Source: DAIDKA01 sp035487155 (lineage in GTDB: Bacteria > Pseudomonadota > Gammaproteobacteria > Steroidobacterales > Steroidobacteraceae). From it: a DNA stretch of 64,000 nt. The stretch covers positions 19,364 through 83,363 of the forward strand of contig DATHMK010000005.1 in NCBI GenBank assembly GCA_035487155.1. Reading direction: 5' to 3'. The notes under the pieces were generated by a model, which saw only the letters and a list, made by a program, of their open reading frames with translations, was not told where the DNA came from and ran no database searches. The position numbers and the translations under genes were made by a program. Positions 34,272 to 42,889 of this stretch are shown piece by piece. The first letter of the stretch is position 1; every line of letters begins with the position of its first letter.

Positions 34272-35621
34272 ATGGCGTACTTCCTGACCAAGAAGCATCT
34301 GTCCCGACGCCACTTCCTGCGAGGTGGCGGCGTGGCGCTCGGCCTGCCCTTCCTGGAGGCGATGGTGCCGGCGGCCACGGCGCTGGCCGACACCGCCGCT
34401 GCGCCCAAGACCCGCGCGGGGTTCTTCTATATCCCGCACGGCGCGATCATGAACAACACCGTGTACGGCAAGGAAGTGGACGTCTGGACTTCCACCGGCA
34501 AGGGCGCTGATTTCAAGCTGGGCAAGACCCTCGCCTCGCTCGAGCCCTACAAGAACTACGTCACGACCTTCGACAATCTGGAAAACGTCGCGGCCTTGGG
34601 TTCGGTCCACACCCTGAACCCGGCGACGTGGCTGTCCTGCGTGCGTCCGGATACCGCCGCCAAGGGCGCGAGCATGGGGATCACGCTGGATCAGGTGATC
34701 GTGCAGCACCTGGGACAGAAGACCGCGCTGCCCTCCCTGGAGATCTGCTCGGAGACCACCATCCAGGTCGCCGCCTGTGGCGGCGCGGGCTGCTATTACG
34801 CCTCCACGACTTCCTACTCCGGGCCCAATTCGCCGCTGCCGATGGAGTACAACCCGCGCAAGGTCTTCATCCAGCTCATGGGTGAGGGTGATACGGCGGC
34901 CGAGCGGGATGCCCTGCTGCGCAAGAACTCGAGCATCCTGGACATGATCAACGACCGTGCCAAGGCGCTCAACGGTGAACTCGGTCCGGGTGACCGGGCG
35001 AAGCTGGAGGAGTATCTGGACACGGTCCGCGAACTGGAACGGCGTGTGACCGTGGCCGGTTCACGCGACCTGCACGGGGTCACCGTTCCGGATGCGCCGG
35101 TGGGTGAGCTGGACGACTTCGACAAGCAGGTGCGCTTGATGTTCGACCTCTTGGCGCTGGCTTACCAGGCCGATCTGACGCGCGTTGCCTCCTTCGTGAT
35201 GGTCTCCGAGGGCACCAACCGCACCTATAACTTCGTCGGTGTGCCCGATTCCTTCCACCCCGTCAGCCACCACTCCAATGACAAGGAGCGCATCCGCAGG
35301 CTGCAGGTCATCGAGCGCTACCACATGGAGCGATTCGCGGACTTCGTCAAGAAGCTGGCCAACACCAAGGAGGGTGACGGCAGCATCCTGGATCATTCGC
35401 TGTTCCTGTACGGCTCGAACATGAGCAACAGCAACCAGCACGACAACTACCCGCTGCCGGAGATTCTGGTCGGCGGCGCCAACGGTAAGCACGTCGGCGG
35501 CAAGAATGTCACGCCCGGTGCGCACACGCCGCTGGCCAATCTGCACCTGACGATCCTGGACAAGCTCGGAATCCAGCAGCCGAAATTCGGCAACAGCACC
35601 GGGATGATCAGCGATGTCTGA
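34272..35621 (+). CDS. Tat-exported DUF1552 protein (copy A)
   Basis: This 449-residue protein starts with a twin-arginine signal (HLSRRHFLRGGG) and carries the DUF1552 domain. Landmarks are FFYIPHGAIMN near residue 50, WLSCVRP, SPLPMEYNPRKVF, FHPVSHHSNDK and LYGSNMSNSNQHDNYPLP. DUF1552 is distantly related to the alkaline-phosphatase/sulfatase-like DUF1501 group and almost always follows a DUF1592 gene. The two genes here are 6 bp apart. Tat export suggests the protein folds, perhaps with a cofactor, before export. Its reaction is unknown. Confidence 0.9.
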   Translation: MAYFLTKKHLSRRHFLRGGGVALGLPFLEAMVPAATALADTAAAPKTRAGFFYIPHGAIMNNTVYGKEVDVWTSTGKGADFKLGKTLASLEPYKNYVTTFDNLENVAALGSVHTLNPATWLSCVRPDTAAKGASMGITLDQVIVQHLGQKTALPSLEICSETTIQVAACGGAGCYYASTTSYSGPNSPLPMEYNPRKVFIQLMGEGDTAAERDALLRKNSSILDMINDRAKALNGELGPGDRAKLEEYLDTVRELERRVTVAGSRDLHGVTVPDAPVGELDDFDKQVRLMFDLLALAYQADLTRVASFVMVSEGTNRTYNFVGVPDSFHPVSHHSNDKERIRRLQVIERYHMERFADFVKKLANTKEGDGSILDHSLFLYGSNMSNSNQHDNYPLPEILVGGANGKHVGGKNVTPGAHTPLANLHLTILDKLGIQQPKFGNSTGMISDV

Positions 35622-36573
35622 TCGCAGAAGCTTCCTGCGAGGCTCGCTCAGCGGGCTGGCGGGACTGGCCTCCGTGCCGCTGCTGGGCGCCCTGGCAGGC
35701 TGCCAGGAGGCGCCTCCCCAGGCGCAGGCTACCGCGGGCGCCAAGGCGGCCCCGCTGATGCGTGCGCAACTGACCGAGCGGGTCAGTGTGGTGAGCGGCG
35801 CACCCGGCAATGTCGTGGTGCTCTCGGCCCCTGACGGACTGGTACTGGTCGATAGCGGCTCGGCGGGGATGGCCAAGGCGCTGCGGGCGAGCCTCGGCGC
35901 CCCCGCGGTGCATACGCTCTTCAATACCCACTACCACGCCGATGAGACCGGCGGTAACGCGCTGTTCGGCGCTGCCGGGGCTTCCATCCATGCGCATGAA
36001 ATCACCAAGCAGTGGCTGGCCACGGACTACTACGTGCCGGCGGAGGACCGCTGGGTGAAGGCCCAGCCCGCGGTAGCCATTCCGACGGCGATCTTCCGCG
36101 ACAAGAGCGAGCTGAAGGCCGGCGCCGAGAACATCGAAGCGGGGTACCTGCTCGAGGCGCATACGCGCGGCGACATCTATGTGTATTTCCGTGACTCCAA
36201 TGTGCTCGCGGTCGGGGATGTCGCCGCCCCCGTGCATGATCCGGAACTGGACTGGTACGCGGGCGGCTGGATCGGTGGCCGCGTGGACGCCATGGACAAG
36301 CTGGTGAAGCTCGCCAACGACGACACCAAGATCGTGCCGGCCTTTGGGCCGGTGATGACCCGTGCGCAGCTGCAGGCCGAAATGCAGATGATGAAGGTCC
36401 TCTACGATCGGACCACGGATATGACCGACCACGGCCGCAGCGCCAAGGACATGCTCGATGAGGGCGTGATGAAGGACATCAACCGCAGGTTCGATGATCC
36501 GTATCGGTTCCTCTACGATGTGAGCAAGGGTCTGTGGGCCCACTACACCAATTTCGGGGGCAACATTGTTTAA
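35614..36573 (+). CDS. Tat-lipoprotein MBL fold hydrolase with altered metal motif (copy A)
   Basis: This 319-residue protein starts with a Tat-type leader (SDRRSFLRGSLSG) and a lipobox LAGC near residue 30, so it is probably a Tat-exported lipoprotein. The metallo-beta-lactamase motif reads HYHADE at residues 106-111, with Glu111 where HxHxDH has His. The rest of the fold is present (EAHTRGDIYVYF, VLAVGDV). Loss of the last His changes the second metal site. The paralogue at 38246 keeps the canonical motif. The gene overlaps the DUF1552 stop by 8 bases and the ankyrin gene start by 8 bases. Confidence 0.88.
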   Translation: MSDRRSFLRGSLSGLAGLASVPLLGALAGCQEAPPQAQATAGAKAAPLMRAQLTERVSVVSGAPGNVVVLSAPDGLVLVDSGSAGMAKALRASLGAPAVHTLFNTHYHADETGGNALFGAAGASIHAHEITKQWLATDYYVPAEDRWVKAQPAVAIPTAIFRDKSELKAGAENIEAGYLLEAHTRGDIYVYFRDSNVLAVGDVAAPVHDPELDWYAGGWIGGRVDAMDKLVKLANDDTKIVPAFGPVMTRAQLQAEMQMMKVLYDRTTDMTDHGRSAKDMLDEGVMKDINRRFDDPYRFLYDVSKGLWAHYTNFGGNIV

Positions 36574-38218
36574 GTTGACCATCCGCGCCTCGGCGCTGGC
36601 CGCGGCCCTCGGCGCGCTGTCGCTTGGGGCGGCGGCATCTTGCTTTGCGGACGGCGCTCCGCAGACCCTCATCGACCTGATTCGCGCTCACCAGCGCGAT
36701 GCGGTGCTCGCGGCCATCACCTCCCCGGATATCGATGTGAATGCCGCCGATCCGGATGGCTCGACGCCGCTCATGTGGGCGACGTACACCGTCGATCACG
36801 AACTGGTGCGCGAGCTGCTGAAGAAGGGCGCCAAGGCCAAGGTCACCAATCGCTACGGTTCCTCACCGCTGGGCGAGGCGGTCAAGCTCGGCGACAGCGA
36901 AATGGTCAGCATGCTGCTGGATGCCGGTGCCGACGCCAACTCGCCCAATCAGGACGGTCAGACGGCGCTGATGCTGGCCTCGAACATCGGCTCGCTGCCG
37001 ATTGCGCAGCTGCTCATCGCCCATGGCGCGAACGTCAATGCCATCGAAACCTTCCGCGGCCAGAATGCCCTGATGTGGGCGGCGGCGGAGAATCATCCGG
37101 ACGTGGTCGATCTGCTGCTGGCGCACGGGGCCAACGTCAAGCTGCGTGCGAGATATGATGACTGGCCGCGCGAGATGACCTCCGAGCCGCGCGCCCAGTT
37201 CAACCAGACCGGTGGTCTCACCGCACTGCTGTATGCGACCCGCTCGGGCTGCTACCGCTGTGCCGTCGCCATCGTCAAGGCCGGCGCGGATGTCAATCAG
37301 CCCAATCCGGATGGCATCACGCCCCTGATCAATGCCCTGGACAGCCGCGACTACGACATCGCCATGTTCCTGCTCGACAAGGGTGCCAACGCCAGCGCCT
37401 GGGACATGACCGGCCGTACGCCCCTGTATGTCGCGGTCGATATGAACTCCTACAGGGGCCGCGGTATCGGCGGCCCCACCGGCTTTGCCGGCTATGCCGG
37501 CCCGACCGCGGCGCATCCCAGGAGCAAGGCCACGGCGATGGACGTCGTCAATCGTCTGCTGGCCATGGGAGTGGACCCCAATCATGAGCTCACGCGCATG
37601 CGACCCAATGGCAATGGTCGCGGGCGCTTCGAGGACTACATGATGCGCGGTGGCACCGGCGCGGTGATGATCGCCTCGATGAGCTTCGATGATGTGGCGC
37701 TGCAGGCGCTGCTGGATCACGGTGCCGAGGCCGATGTGCCCAATGTGTTCCAGATCACCCCGCTGATGGCCGTCGCCGGCATGAGTGGGGCGGGGCGCGG
37801 CAACGGCTACGGCCCGCAGCAGGGAGACCTGCAGGATCGTGCCATGAAGGTGGTTGACCTGCTGCTGGCCCATGGGGCGAATATCAATGCCCGGGTCACC
37901 GACAGCCACACCCATACCGCCAAACTGGTCGCCTATGTGCAAGGACGCGATCACGAGGGCCAGACGGCACTGTTTGCCGCCGCCGAGGCGGGCTGGGACC
38001 GTGTCACCAAGGACCTGCTCGACCATGGCGCCGATGCGAACATCCGCGACGCCTCCGGCAAGCTCGCCCTGGATTACGCCAAAGCACCCCCTCCGGTGGG
38101 ACCGGGAGTGGCGCCCATCCGGGCCGATCCTGCCAGTCGGGCTCACACCGTGGCGCTGCTCGCGGCGCTGGTGCCGGGCTCCTCCGGCGTCAGCGCGGAT
38201 ATCGCTGCGGCCAAATAA
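36566..38218 (+). CDS. exported ankyrin repeat protein (copy A)
   Basis: This 550-residue protein has a signal peptide (FKLTIRASALAAALGALSLGAAASCFADG read in part) and about ten ankyrin repeats of the form DGSTPLMWAT...LLKKGAKA. Insertions occur near 200-230 and 290-380. Ankyrin arrays bind other proteins, so it may scaffold the cytochrome, DUF1552 and MBL proteins in the periplasm. The start is a TTG at 36566, five bases after GGGGG, overlapping the MBL gene. It closes module A. Exported ankyrin proteins are unusual, and its fixed link to DUF1592/DUF1552 is noteworthy. Confidence 0.88.
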   Translation: MFKLTIRASALAAALGALSLGAAASCFADGAPQTLIDLIRAHQRDAVLAAITSPDIDVNAADPDGSTPLMWATYTVDHELVRELLKKGAKAKVTNRYGSSPLGEAVKLGDSEMVSMLLDAGADANSPNQDGQTALMLASNIGSLPIAQLLIAHGANVNAIETFRGQNALMWAAAENHPDVVDLLLAHGANVKLRARYDDWPREMTSEPRAQFNQTGGLTALLYATRSGCYRCAVAIVKAGADVNQPNPDGITPLINALDSRDYDIAMFLLDKGANASAWDMTGRTPLYVAVDMNSYRGRGIGGPTGFAGYAGPTAAHPRSKATAMDVVNRLLAMGVDPNHELTRMRPNGNGRGRFEDYMMRGGTGAVMIASMSFDDVALQALLDHGAEADVPNVFQITPLMAVAGMSGAGRGNGYGPQQGDLQDRAMKVVDLLLAHGANINARVTDSHTHTAKLVAYVQGRDHEGQTALFAAAEAGWDRVTKDLLDHGADANIRDASGKLALDYAKAPPPVGPGVAPIRADPASRAHTVALLAALVPGSSGVSADIAAAK

Positions 38219-38245
38219 TCACGCTTGGCCGGGAGTCCCTCCGGT

Positions 38246-39184
38246 ATGCCCGCTCGCAGGCAGGTACTGAAGCAGCTGGCAGGCGGGATCGCCGTCCAGG
38301 CACTCGCCTGCATTCCCACGCGCCAGGTCCTCGGGGCCAGTCCCGAGGTTGCATTCAGTCAGCTGAGTACCAATGTGGCGCTGCTGTCCGGTCTGGGCGG
38401 CAATGTGGTGGCGCTGAGCGCCCCGGACGGCCTGGCGGTCATCGACAGCGGTGCGCCGGAGCACTCGACGCAGCTGCTCAGGGCGCTCGCCTCCTTGCCC
38501 GGTGGCAACAACATCCGCAGCGTCTTCAATACTCATTGGCACTGGGATCACACCGGCGGCAACGAGGCGCTGCGCAAGGCGGGCGCGCAGATCATCGCGC
38601 ACGAGAACACGCGCCTATGGCTGGGCACGGAGGTCATCGAGGAGTGGGAAAACCGCACTTACAAGGCGCGACCCCCGCAGGCGTTGCCGACCAGCACCTT
38701 CTACTACAAGTCCAACCAGCTCAACTTCGGCGATGAGCCTATCGAGTATGGATGGCTTGGCCAGGCCCATACGGATGGCGACATCTACGTCTATCTGCGC
38801 CGGCAGAACCTGCTGATGGTGGGGGATGTGCTGGCCGTGGGCCGCTACCCGGTACTCGACTACTGCACCGGTGGCTGGATCCTCGGCATGCGGGAGGCAA
38901 CGCAGAAGCTGCTCGACCTCAGCAACGAGCAGACGCGTATTGTTCCGGGCACTGGTCCGGTTCAGACCCGCGCGGATTTGAAAGCCGAACACGACATGCT
39001 GGCGGCGCTGCAGGACAAAGTCTGGGCGCTGATGCGCAAGGGCATGACGGCCAGCGAAATTCTTGCCGCCGGGGCGAGCGCCGACTTTGACGCGAAATGG
39101 GGCGATCCGCGGCAATTCATCACCAGTGCCTACCAGGGAATCTACGGCCATATCGCCGACTTCCTGGGCAAGGGAGTGGTGTAG
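38246..39184 (+). CDS. Tat-exported MBL fold hydrolase (copy B)
   Basis: This 312-residue protein begins with a twin-arginine-like leader (PARRQVLKQLAGG) and has the intact metal motif HWHWDH at residues 97-102, then GQAHTDGDIYVYL and LLMVGDVLAVG. It is clearly homologous to the MBL protein at 35614 (shared GNVVxLSAPDGL, GDIYVY, GGWI, IVP). The pattern resembles the quinoprotein-relay/SoxH-like and B3-type MBL proteins found with periplasmic oxidation systems. I chose the ATG at 38246, with GGGAG 10 bases upstream, over the TTG at 38225. It opens module B and ends 2 bp before the second DUF1592 gene. Confidence 0.88.
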   Translation: MPARRQVLKQLAGGIAVQALACIPTRQVLGASPEVAFSQLSTNVALLSGLGGNVVALSAPDGLAVIDSGAPEHSTQLLRALASLPGGNNIRSVFNTHWHWDHTGGNEALRKAGAQIIAHENTRLWLGTEVIEEWENRTYKARPPQALPTSTFYYKSNQLNFGDEPIEYGWLGQAHTDGDIYVYLRRQNLLMVGDVLAVGRYPVLDYCTGGWILGMREATQKLLDLSNEQTRIVPGTGPVQTRADLKAEHDMLAALQDKVWALMRKGMTASEILAAGASADFDAKWGDPRQFITSAYQGIYGHIADFLGKGVV

Positions 39185-39186
39185 TC

Positions 39187-41544
39187 ATGAGATCCATCGC
39201 AAGTCTCATCGGCCCGCTTATCGCCGCTGCGGCTTTCAGCACGGCGGTGAACGCGGCCGATGCCGCGCACGAGAAGTGGAAGCTGCTGGGCGAGTACTGC
39301 GAGAAATGCCACAACGCCACCGATTGGGCGGGCAGTGTCGCCTTCGATACCATGCAGCCGGATGAGGTTCCCCAGGATGCGAAGATCTGGGAAGAAGCCG
39401 TCACGAAGTTGCAGGGTCGCCTCATGCCCCCGCCGGGAGAAAAGCAGCCGACGCAGGCGAGCATCGACTCCTTCGTGTCCTGGTTGCAGACCACGCTCGA
39501 CCAGGCGGACGCCGCGCATCCGGATCCGGGCTATGTGACCCTGCATCGCCTGAACCGTACCGAGTACGCACGCTCGGTTCAGGAGTTACTGGGCGTGACG
39601 GTGGATGTGGAGTCCTTGTTGCCCAAGGACACGATGAGCGATGGCTTCGATGACATCGCCAATGTCCTGAAGGTCTCCCCGACGTTCCTGGACCAGTATA
39701 TTTCGGCGGCGACGAGTGTCGCGGCGCTGGCGATGGGCAATCCGCAGGCGCACAAGAGCATCGCAATCCTGCGCGCATCGCGCGAGAGCCAGGCCTCGCA
39801 TATCGAAGGTCTGCCGCTGGGCACGCACGGCATGCTGGTGCGTCACGATTTCCCGGCTGACGGGGACTATGAGTTCGACCTGGGTCGTGGCGGCGGTGGA
39901 GCACTGCTGCTGATCGACGGTAAGCAGGTATACCAGCAAGGCGCCGCCGGCCCGGGGGCCGGCGCTCCGGGGGGCAGGGACCCGCGCAAGCGCGCGCCAC
40001 CCCCGCGGCTTCATGTCAGCGCCGGCCCGCATGACGTCGCGGTCGCCTTCGTGCAGCGTGAGCAGCCCGAATCGGATGACTGGCTGCAGCCGCTGAATCC
40101 GGCCGGCGGCGGATTTGGTGGATTCGCCGAGCGTGCGGCGGGCCTGCAGATCACCGGCCCGTTCGATCCCACCGGCGTCAGCGACACGCCCAGCCGCCAC
40201 CTCATCTTCCTCTGTCACCCGGCCGACGAAAGCGCGGAGCTGCCCTGTGCAAGGCAGATCATCGCGAACCTGGAGCGGGTTGCGTACCGGCGGCCGGTGA
40301 CCGAAGCGGATGTGGCGCCACCACTGCGCTTCTTCCAGGAGGGCCGTCAGGGCGCAGGCTTTGATGCGGGCATCGAGAACGCGCTGGTGGCGATACTGTC
40401 GAGCCCGAAGTTTCTGTATCGGGTGGAGCGCGTGCCGCAGAATCTGCCGCCGGGTGCGAGCTTCCGTATCAGTGACCTGGAGCTGGCCTCGCGGCTGTCG
40501 TTCTTCCTCTGGAGCGAGGGGCCGGACGAGACGCTGCTGGACCTGGCCACTGCCGGGCAGCTGCATGAGCCGCAGGTCCTGTCCAGCCAGGTCAGGCGCA
40601 TGCTGGCCGATCCGCGTGCCAACGCCCTGGTCACGAACTTCGCATTCCAGTGGCTGAAAGTTGATGACATGGATCGCATCAATCCGGATCAGGCTGCCTA
40701 TCCGGCCTTCGATGAGGATCTGCGCCATGCCTTCAAGAAGGAGATGGAGCTGTTCCTGGGCAGTGTGCTGCTGCAGGACCATGACGTGCTGGATCTGCTC
40801 ACCGCGAACTACACCTTCGTCAATGGCCGTCTGGCGCTGCACTATGGCGTGCCCAATGTACTGGGCAGTGACTTCCGTCGGGTGACGCTGAGCGATTCGC
40901 GGCGCTGGGGATTGTTGGGCAAGGCCGCCATTCTCATGGGTACCTCCTATGCCAACCGCACCGCGCCGGTGCTGCGCGGTGCCTGGGTGCTCGAGTCGAT
41001 CGGCGGGACCCCGCCGCATGCGCCGCCACCGGCCATTCCGGCTCTGGTGGAGAATATTCCGGGCGCCAGACCCCTCACGGTGCGCGAACGCATGGAGCAG
41101 CACCGCTCCCAGCCTTCCTGCAACAGCTGCCACGGCATCATGGACCCGATGGGACTGTCGCTGGAGAACTTCGACGCAGTCGGCCAGTGGCGCGCCAAGG
41201 ACTATGACACCGGGACCGCCATCGATGCCTCGGGAAAAATGGCGGACGGCACGCCCGTCAATGGACCGGATGACCTGCGCAAGGCGCTGATGGGGCGCCC
41301 GCAGCAGTTCGTGCAGACGCTGACACGCAATCTGCTGGCCTATGCACTGGGCCGCACGCTCGACTATCACGACATGCCCACGGTGCGCAGGATCGTGCGC
41401 GATGCGGCCGCCGATCACGATCGCTTCTCGGCAATTCTGCTCGGCATCGTCGCCAGCCCGGCCTTCCAGATGAAGCAGATGCCCGCCGGTCAGGGCGCGG
41501 GCCAGCCGGATGTGAAGCTGACCCAGGTGTCGGTAGCGCAGTGA
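39187..41544 (+). CDS. exported DUF1592-type cytochrome c protein (copy B)
   Basis: This 785-residue paralogue of the protein at 31770 has a signal peptide ending near VNAADA. The haem motif CEKCH is at residues 38-42 and the DUF1588 motif CNSCH at 645-649. DUF1587, DUF1595, DUF1592, DUF1588 and DUF1585 are in the same order as in copy A. The beta-rich insert is shorter and has a Gly/Pro-rich stretch (GAAGPGAGAPGGRDP). The conserved phrase LTANYTFVN is identical in both copies. The ATG at 39187 is favoured by the signal peptide. It precedes its DUF1552 partner by 19 bp. Confidence 0.9.
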   Translation: MRSIASLIGPLIAAAAFSTAVNAADAAHEKWKLLGEYCEKCHNATDWAGSVAFDTMQPDEVPQDAKIWEEAVTKLQGRLMPPPGEKQPTQASIDSFVSWLQTTLDQADAAHPDPGYVTLHRLNRTEYARSVQELLGVTVDVESLLPKDTMSDGFDDIANVLKVSPTFLDQYISAATSVAALAMGNPQAHKSIAILRASRESQASHIEGLPLGTHGMLVRHDFPADGDYEFDLGRGGGGALLLIDGKQVYQQGAAGPGAGAPGGRDPRKRAPPPRLHVSAGPHDVAVAFVQREQPESDDWLQPLNPAGGGFGGFAERAAGLQITGPFDPTGVSDTPSRHLIFLCHPADESAELPCARQIIANLERVAYRRPVTEADVAPPLRFFQEGRQGAGFDAGIENALVAILSSPKFLYRVERVPQNLPPGASFRISDLELASRLSFFLWSEGPDETLLDLATAGQLHEPQVLSSQVRRMLADPRANALVTNFAFQWLKVDDMDRINPDQAAYPAFDEDLRHAFKKEMELFLGSVLLQDHDVLDLLTANYTFVNGRLALHYGVPNVLGSDFRRVTLSDSRRWGLLGKAAILMGTSYANRTAPVLRGAWVLESIGGTPPHAPPPAIPALVENIPGARPLTVRERMEQHRSQPSCNSCHGIMDPMGLSLENFDAVGQWRAKDYDTGTAIDASGKMADGTPVNGPDDLRKALMGRPQQFVQTLTRNLLAYALGRTLDYHDMPTVRRIVRDAAADHDRFSAILLGIVASPAFQMKQMPAGQGAGQPDVKLTQVSVAQ

Positions 41545-41563
41545 TCGCGCCCAAGGACCAGAT

Positions 41564-42886
41564 ATGAACTTCATCACCAAGAAGCACCTGTCCCGCCGCA
41601 CTGTGCTGCGTGGGGTGGGTGCGGCCATGGCGCTGCCGTTGCTGGATGCGATGATCCCGGCGAGCGTCGCTCTGGCACAGACCGCCGCGGCGCCCAAGAT
41701 GAAACTCGCCTTCATCTATTTTCCGCACGGCGCCATCATGGACAAGTGGACGCCCAGCGGTGTCGGTCGTGACTTCAAGCTGTCACCGATACTGGAAGCG
41801 CTCGGGCCCTACCAGAAACAACTGGTGGTGGTGAGCAACCTCGGCAACAGGCCCGCGGAGAGCGCCGCGGTGCATGCCATCGTGCCGGGGACCTGGCTGT
41901 CCTGCGTGCATCCCAAGGAGAGCCAGGACCCGATCGGTGGCGTCACGGTGGATCAGATCGCGGCCCAGCACCTGGGTCAGGACACACCGCTGCCGTCCCT
42001 GGAAGTCGCCACCGAGCAGGATGGCGGCGGCGGGGTCTGTGATCGCGCCTACGGCTGCAGTTTCTCCGGAACGATTTCCTTCCGTACGCCCACCACGCCG
42101 CTGCCGATGGAGTACAACCCGCGCAACCTCTTCCAGCGGCTTTTCGGGCGCGGCGACACTCCGGCCGAGCGTACCGCGCTCGGCAAGCGGTACGACAGCG
42201 TGTTGGACATGGTGGCCGCGGACGCCGAGTCCATGCGCGCGGATCTGGGACCCGCCGATCGGGTGGTCCTGAGCGACTATCTGGACAGCGTGCGCGAGGT
42301 CGAGCGGCGGGTGCAGAAGATGGAGAGCCAGGATCTCTCGCACCTGAAGCTGCCGGAGGTGCCGCTGGGTATTCCCGAGCAGTTCCCGGAACAGCAGGCG
42401 CTGATGTTCGACATGATCGCGCTCGCCTTCCAGGCGAACCTGACGCACATCGCAACCATGACCATGGCCCATGAAGTGAGCAGCATGACCTATCCTTTCA
42501 TCGGCGTGCCGGACGCATTCCACCCGATCTCCCACCACCAGGGGGATCCGTCAAAGATCGAGAAGCTGATCAAGATCCAGACCTATCACACCCAGAAGCT
42601 GGCGGACTTCCTGAAACGCCTGGCGGACACCCCCGATGGCGATGGTTCGTTGTACGACCATGCGATGATTCTGTATGGCAGCAATATGAGCAACAGCAAC
42701 GCACATGATCAGTACCCGCTGCCCACGGCACTCGTCGGCGGCGCCTGCGGCAGGATCAAGGGCGGTCAGCACCTGCGCTACCCGGAGCACACGCCACTCG
42801 CCAACGTACTGCTGACGATGTTGCGCCGCGCCGGAATTGAGCAGGACAGGGTCGGCGACAGCACCGGCGAAATCGCGGAGATCTAG
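41564..42886 (+). CDS. Tat-exported DUF1552 protein (copy B)
   Basis: This 440-residue paralogue of the protein at 34272 has the Tat motif HLSRRTVLRGVG and the same DUF1552 landmarks: IYFPHGAIMDKWTP, WLSCVHP, TPLPMEYNPRNLF, FHPISHHQGDP and LYGSNMSNSNAHDQYPLP. AAGGA lies 6 bases upstream of the ATG. The central Cys-containing region differs from copy A (GGGVCDRAYGCSFSG against CGGAGCYYAST). This is where substrate or cofactor specificity may differ. It is followed after 3 bp by the second ankyrin gene. Confidence 0.9.
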   Translation: MNFITKKHLSRRTVLRGVGAAMALPLLDAMIPASVALAQTAAAPKMKLAFIYFPHGAIMDKWTPSGVGRDFKLSPILEALGPYQKQLVVVSNLGNRPAESAAVHAIVPGTWLSCVHPKESQDPIGGVTVDQIAAQHLGQDTPLPSLEVATEQDGGGGVCDRAYGCSFSGTISFRTPTTPLPMEYNPRNLFQRLFGRGDTPAERTALGKRYDSVLDMVAADAESMRADLGPADRVVLSDYLDSVREVERRVQKMESQDLSHLKLPEVPLGIPEQFPEQQALMFDMIALAFQANLTHIATMTMAHEVSSMTYPFIGVPDAFHPISHHQGDPSKIEKLIKIQTYHTQKLADFLKRLADTPDGDGSLYDHAMILYGSNMSNSNAHDQYPLPTALVGGACGRIKGGQHLRYPEHTPLANVLLTMLRRAGIEQDRVGDSTGEIAEI

Positions 42887-42889
42887 CTT

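Noticed and set aside
39586..41715. 709-residue minus-strand open frame
   Set aside because: It is the antisense shadow of the DUF1592 copy B gene in a GC-rich region. Its product is rich in Arg, His and Gly and has no family likeness.
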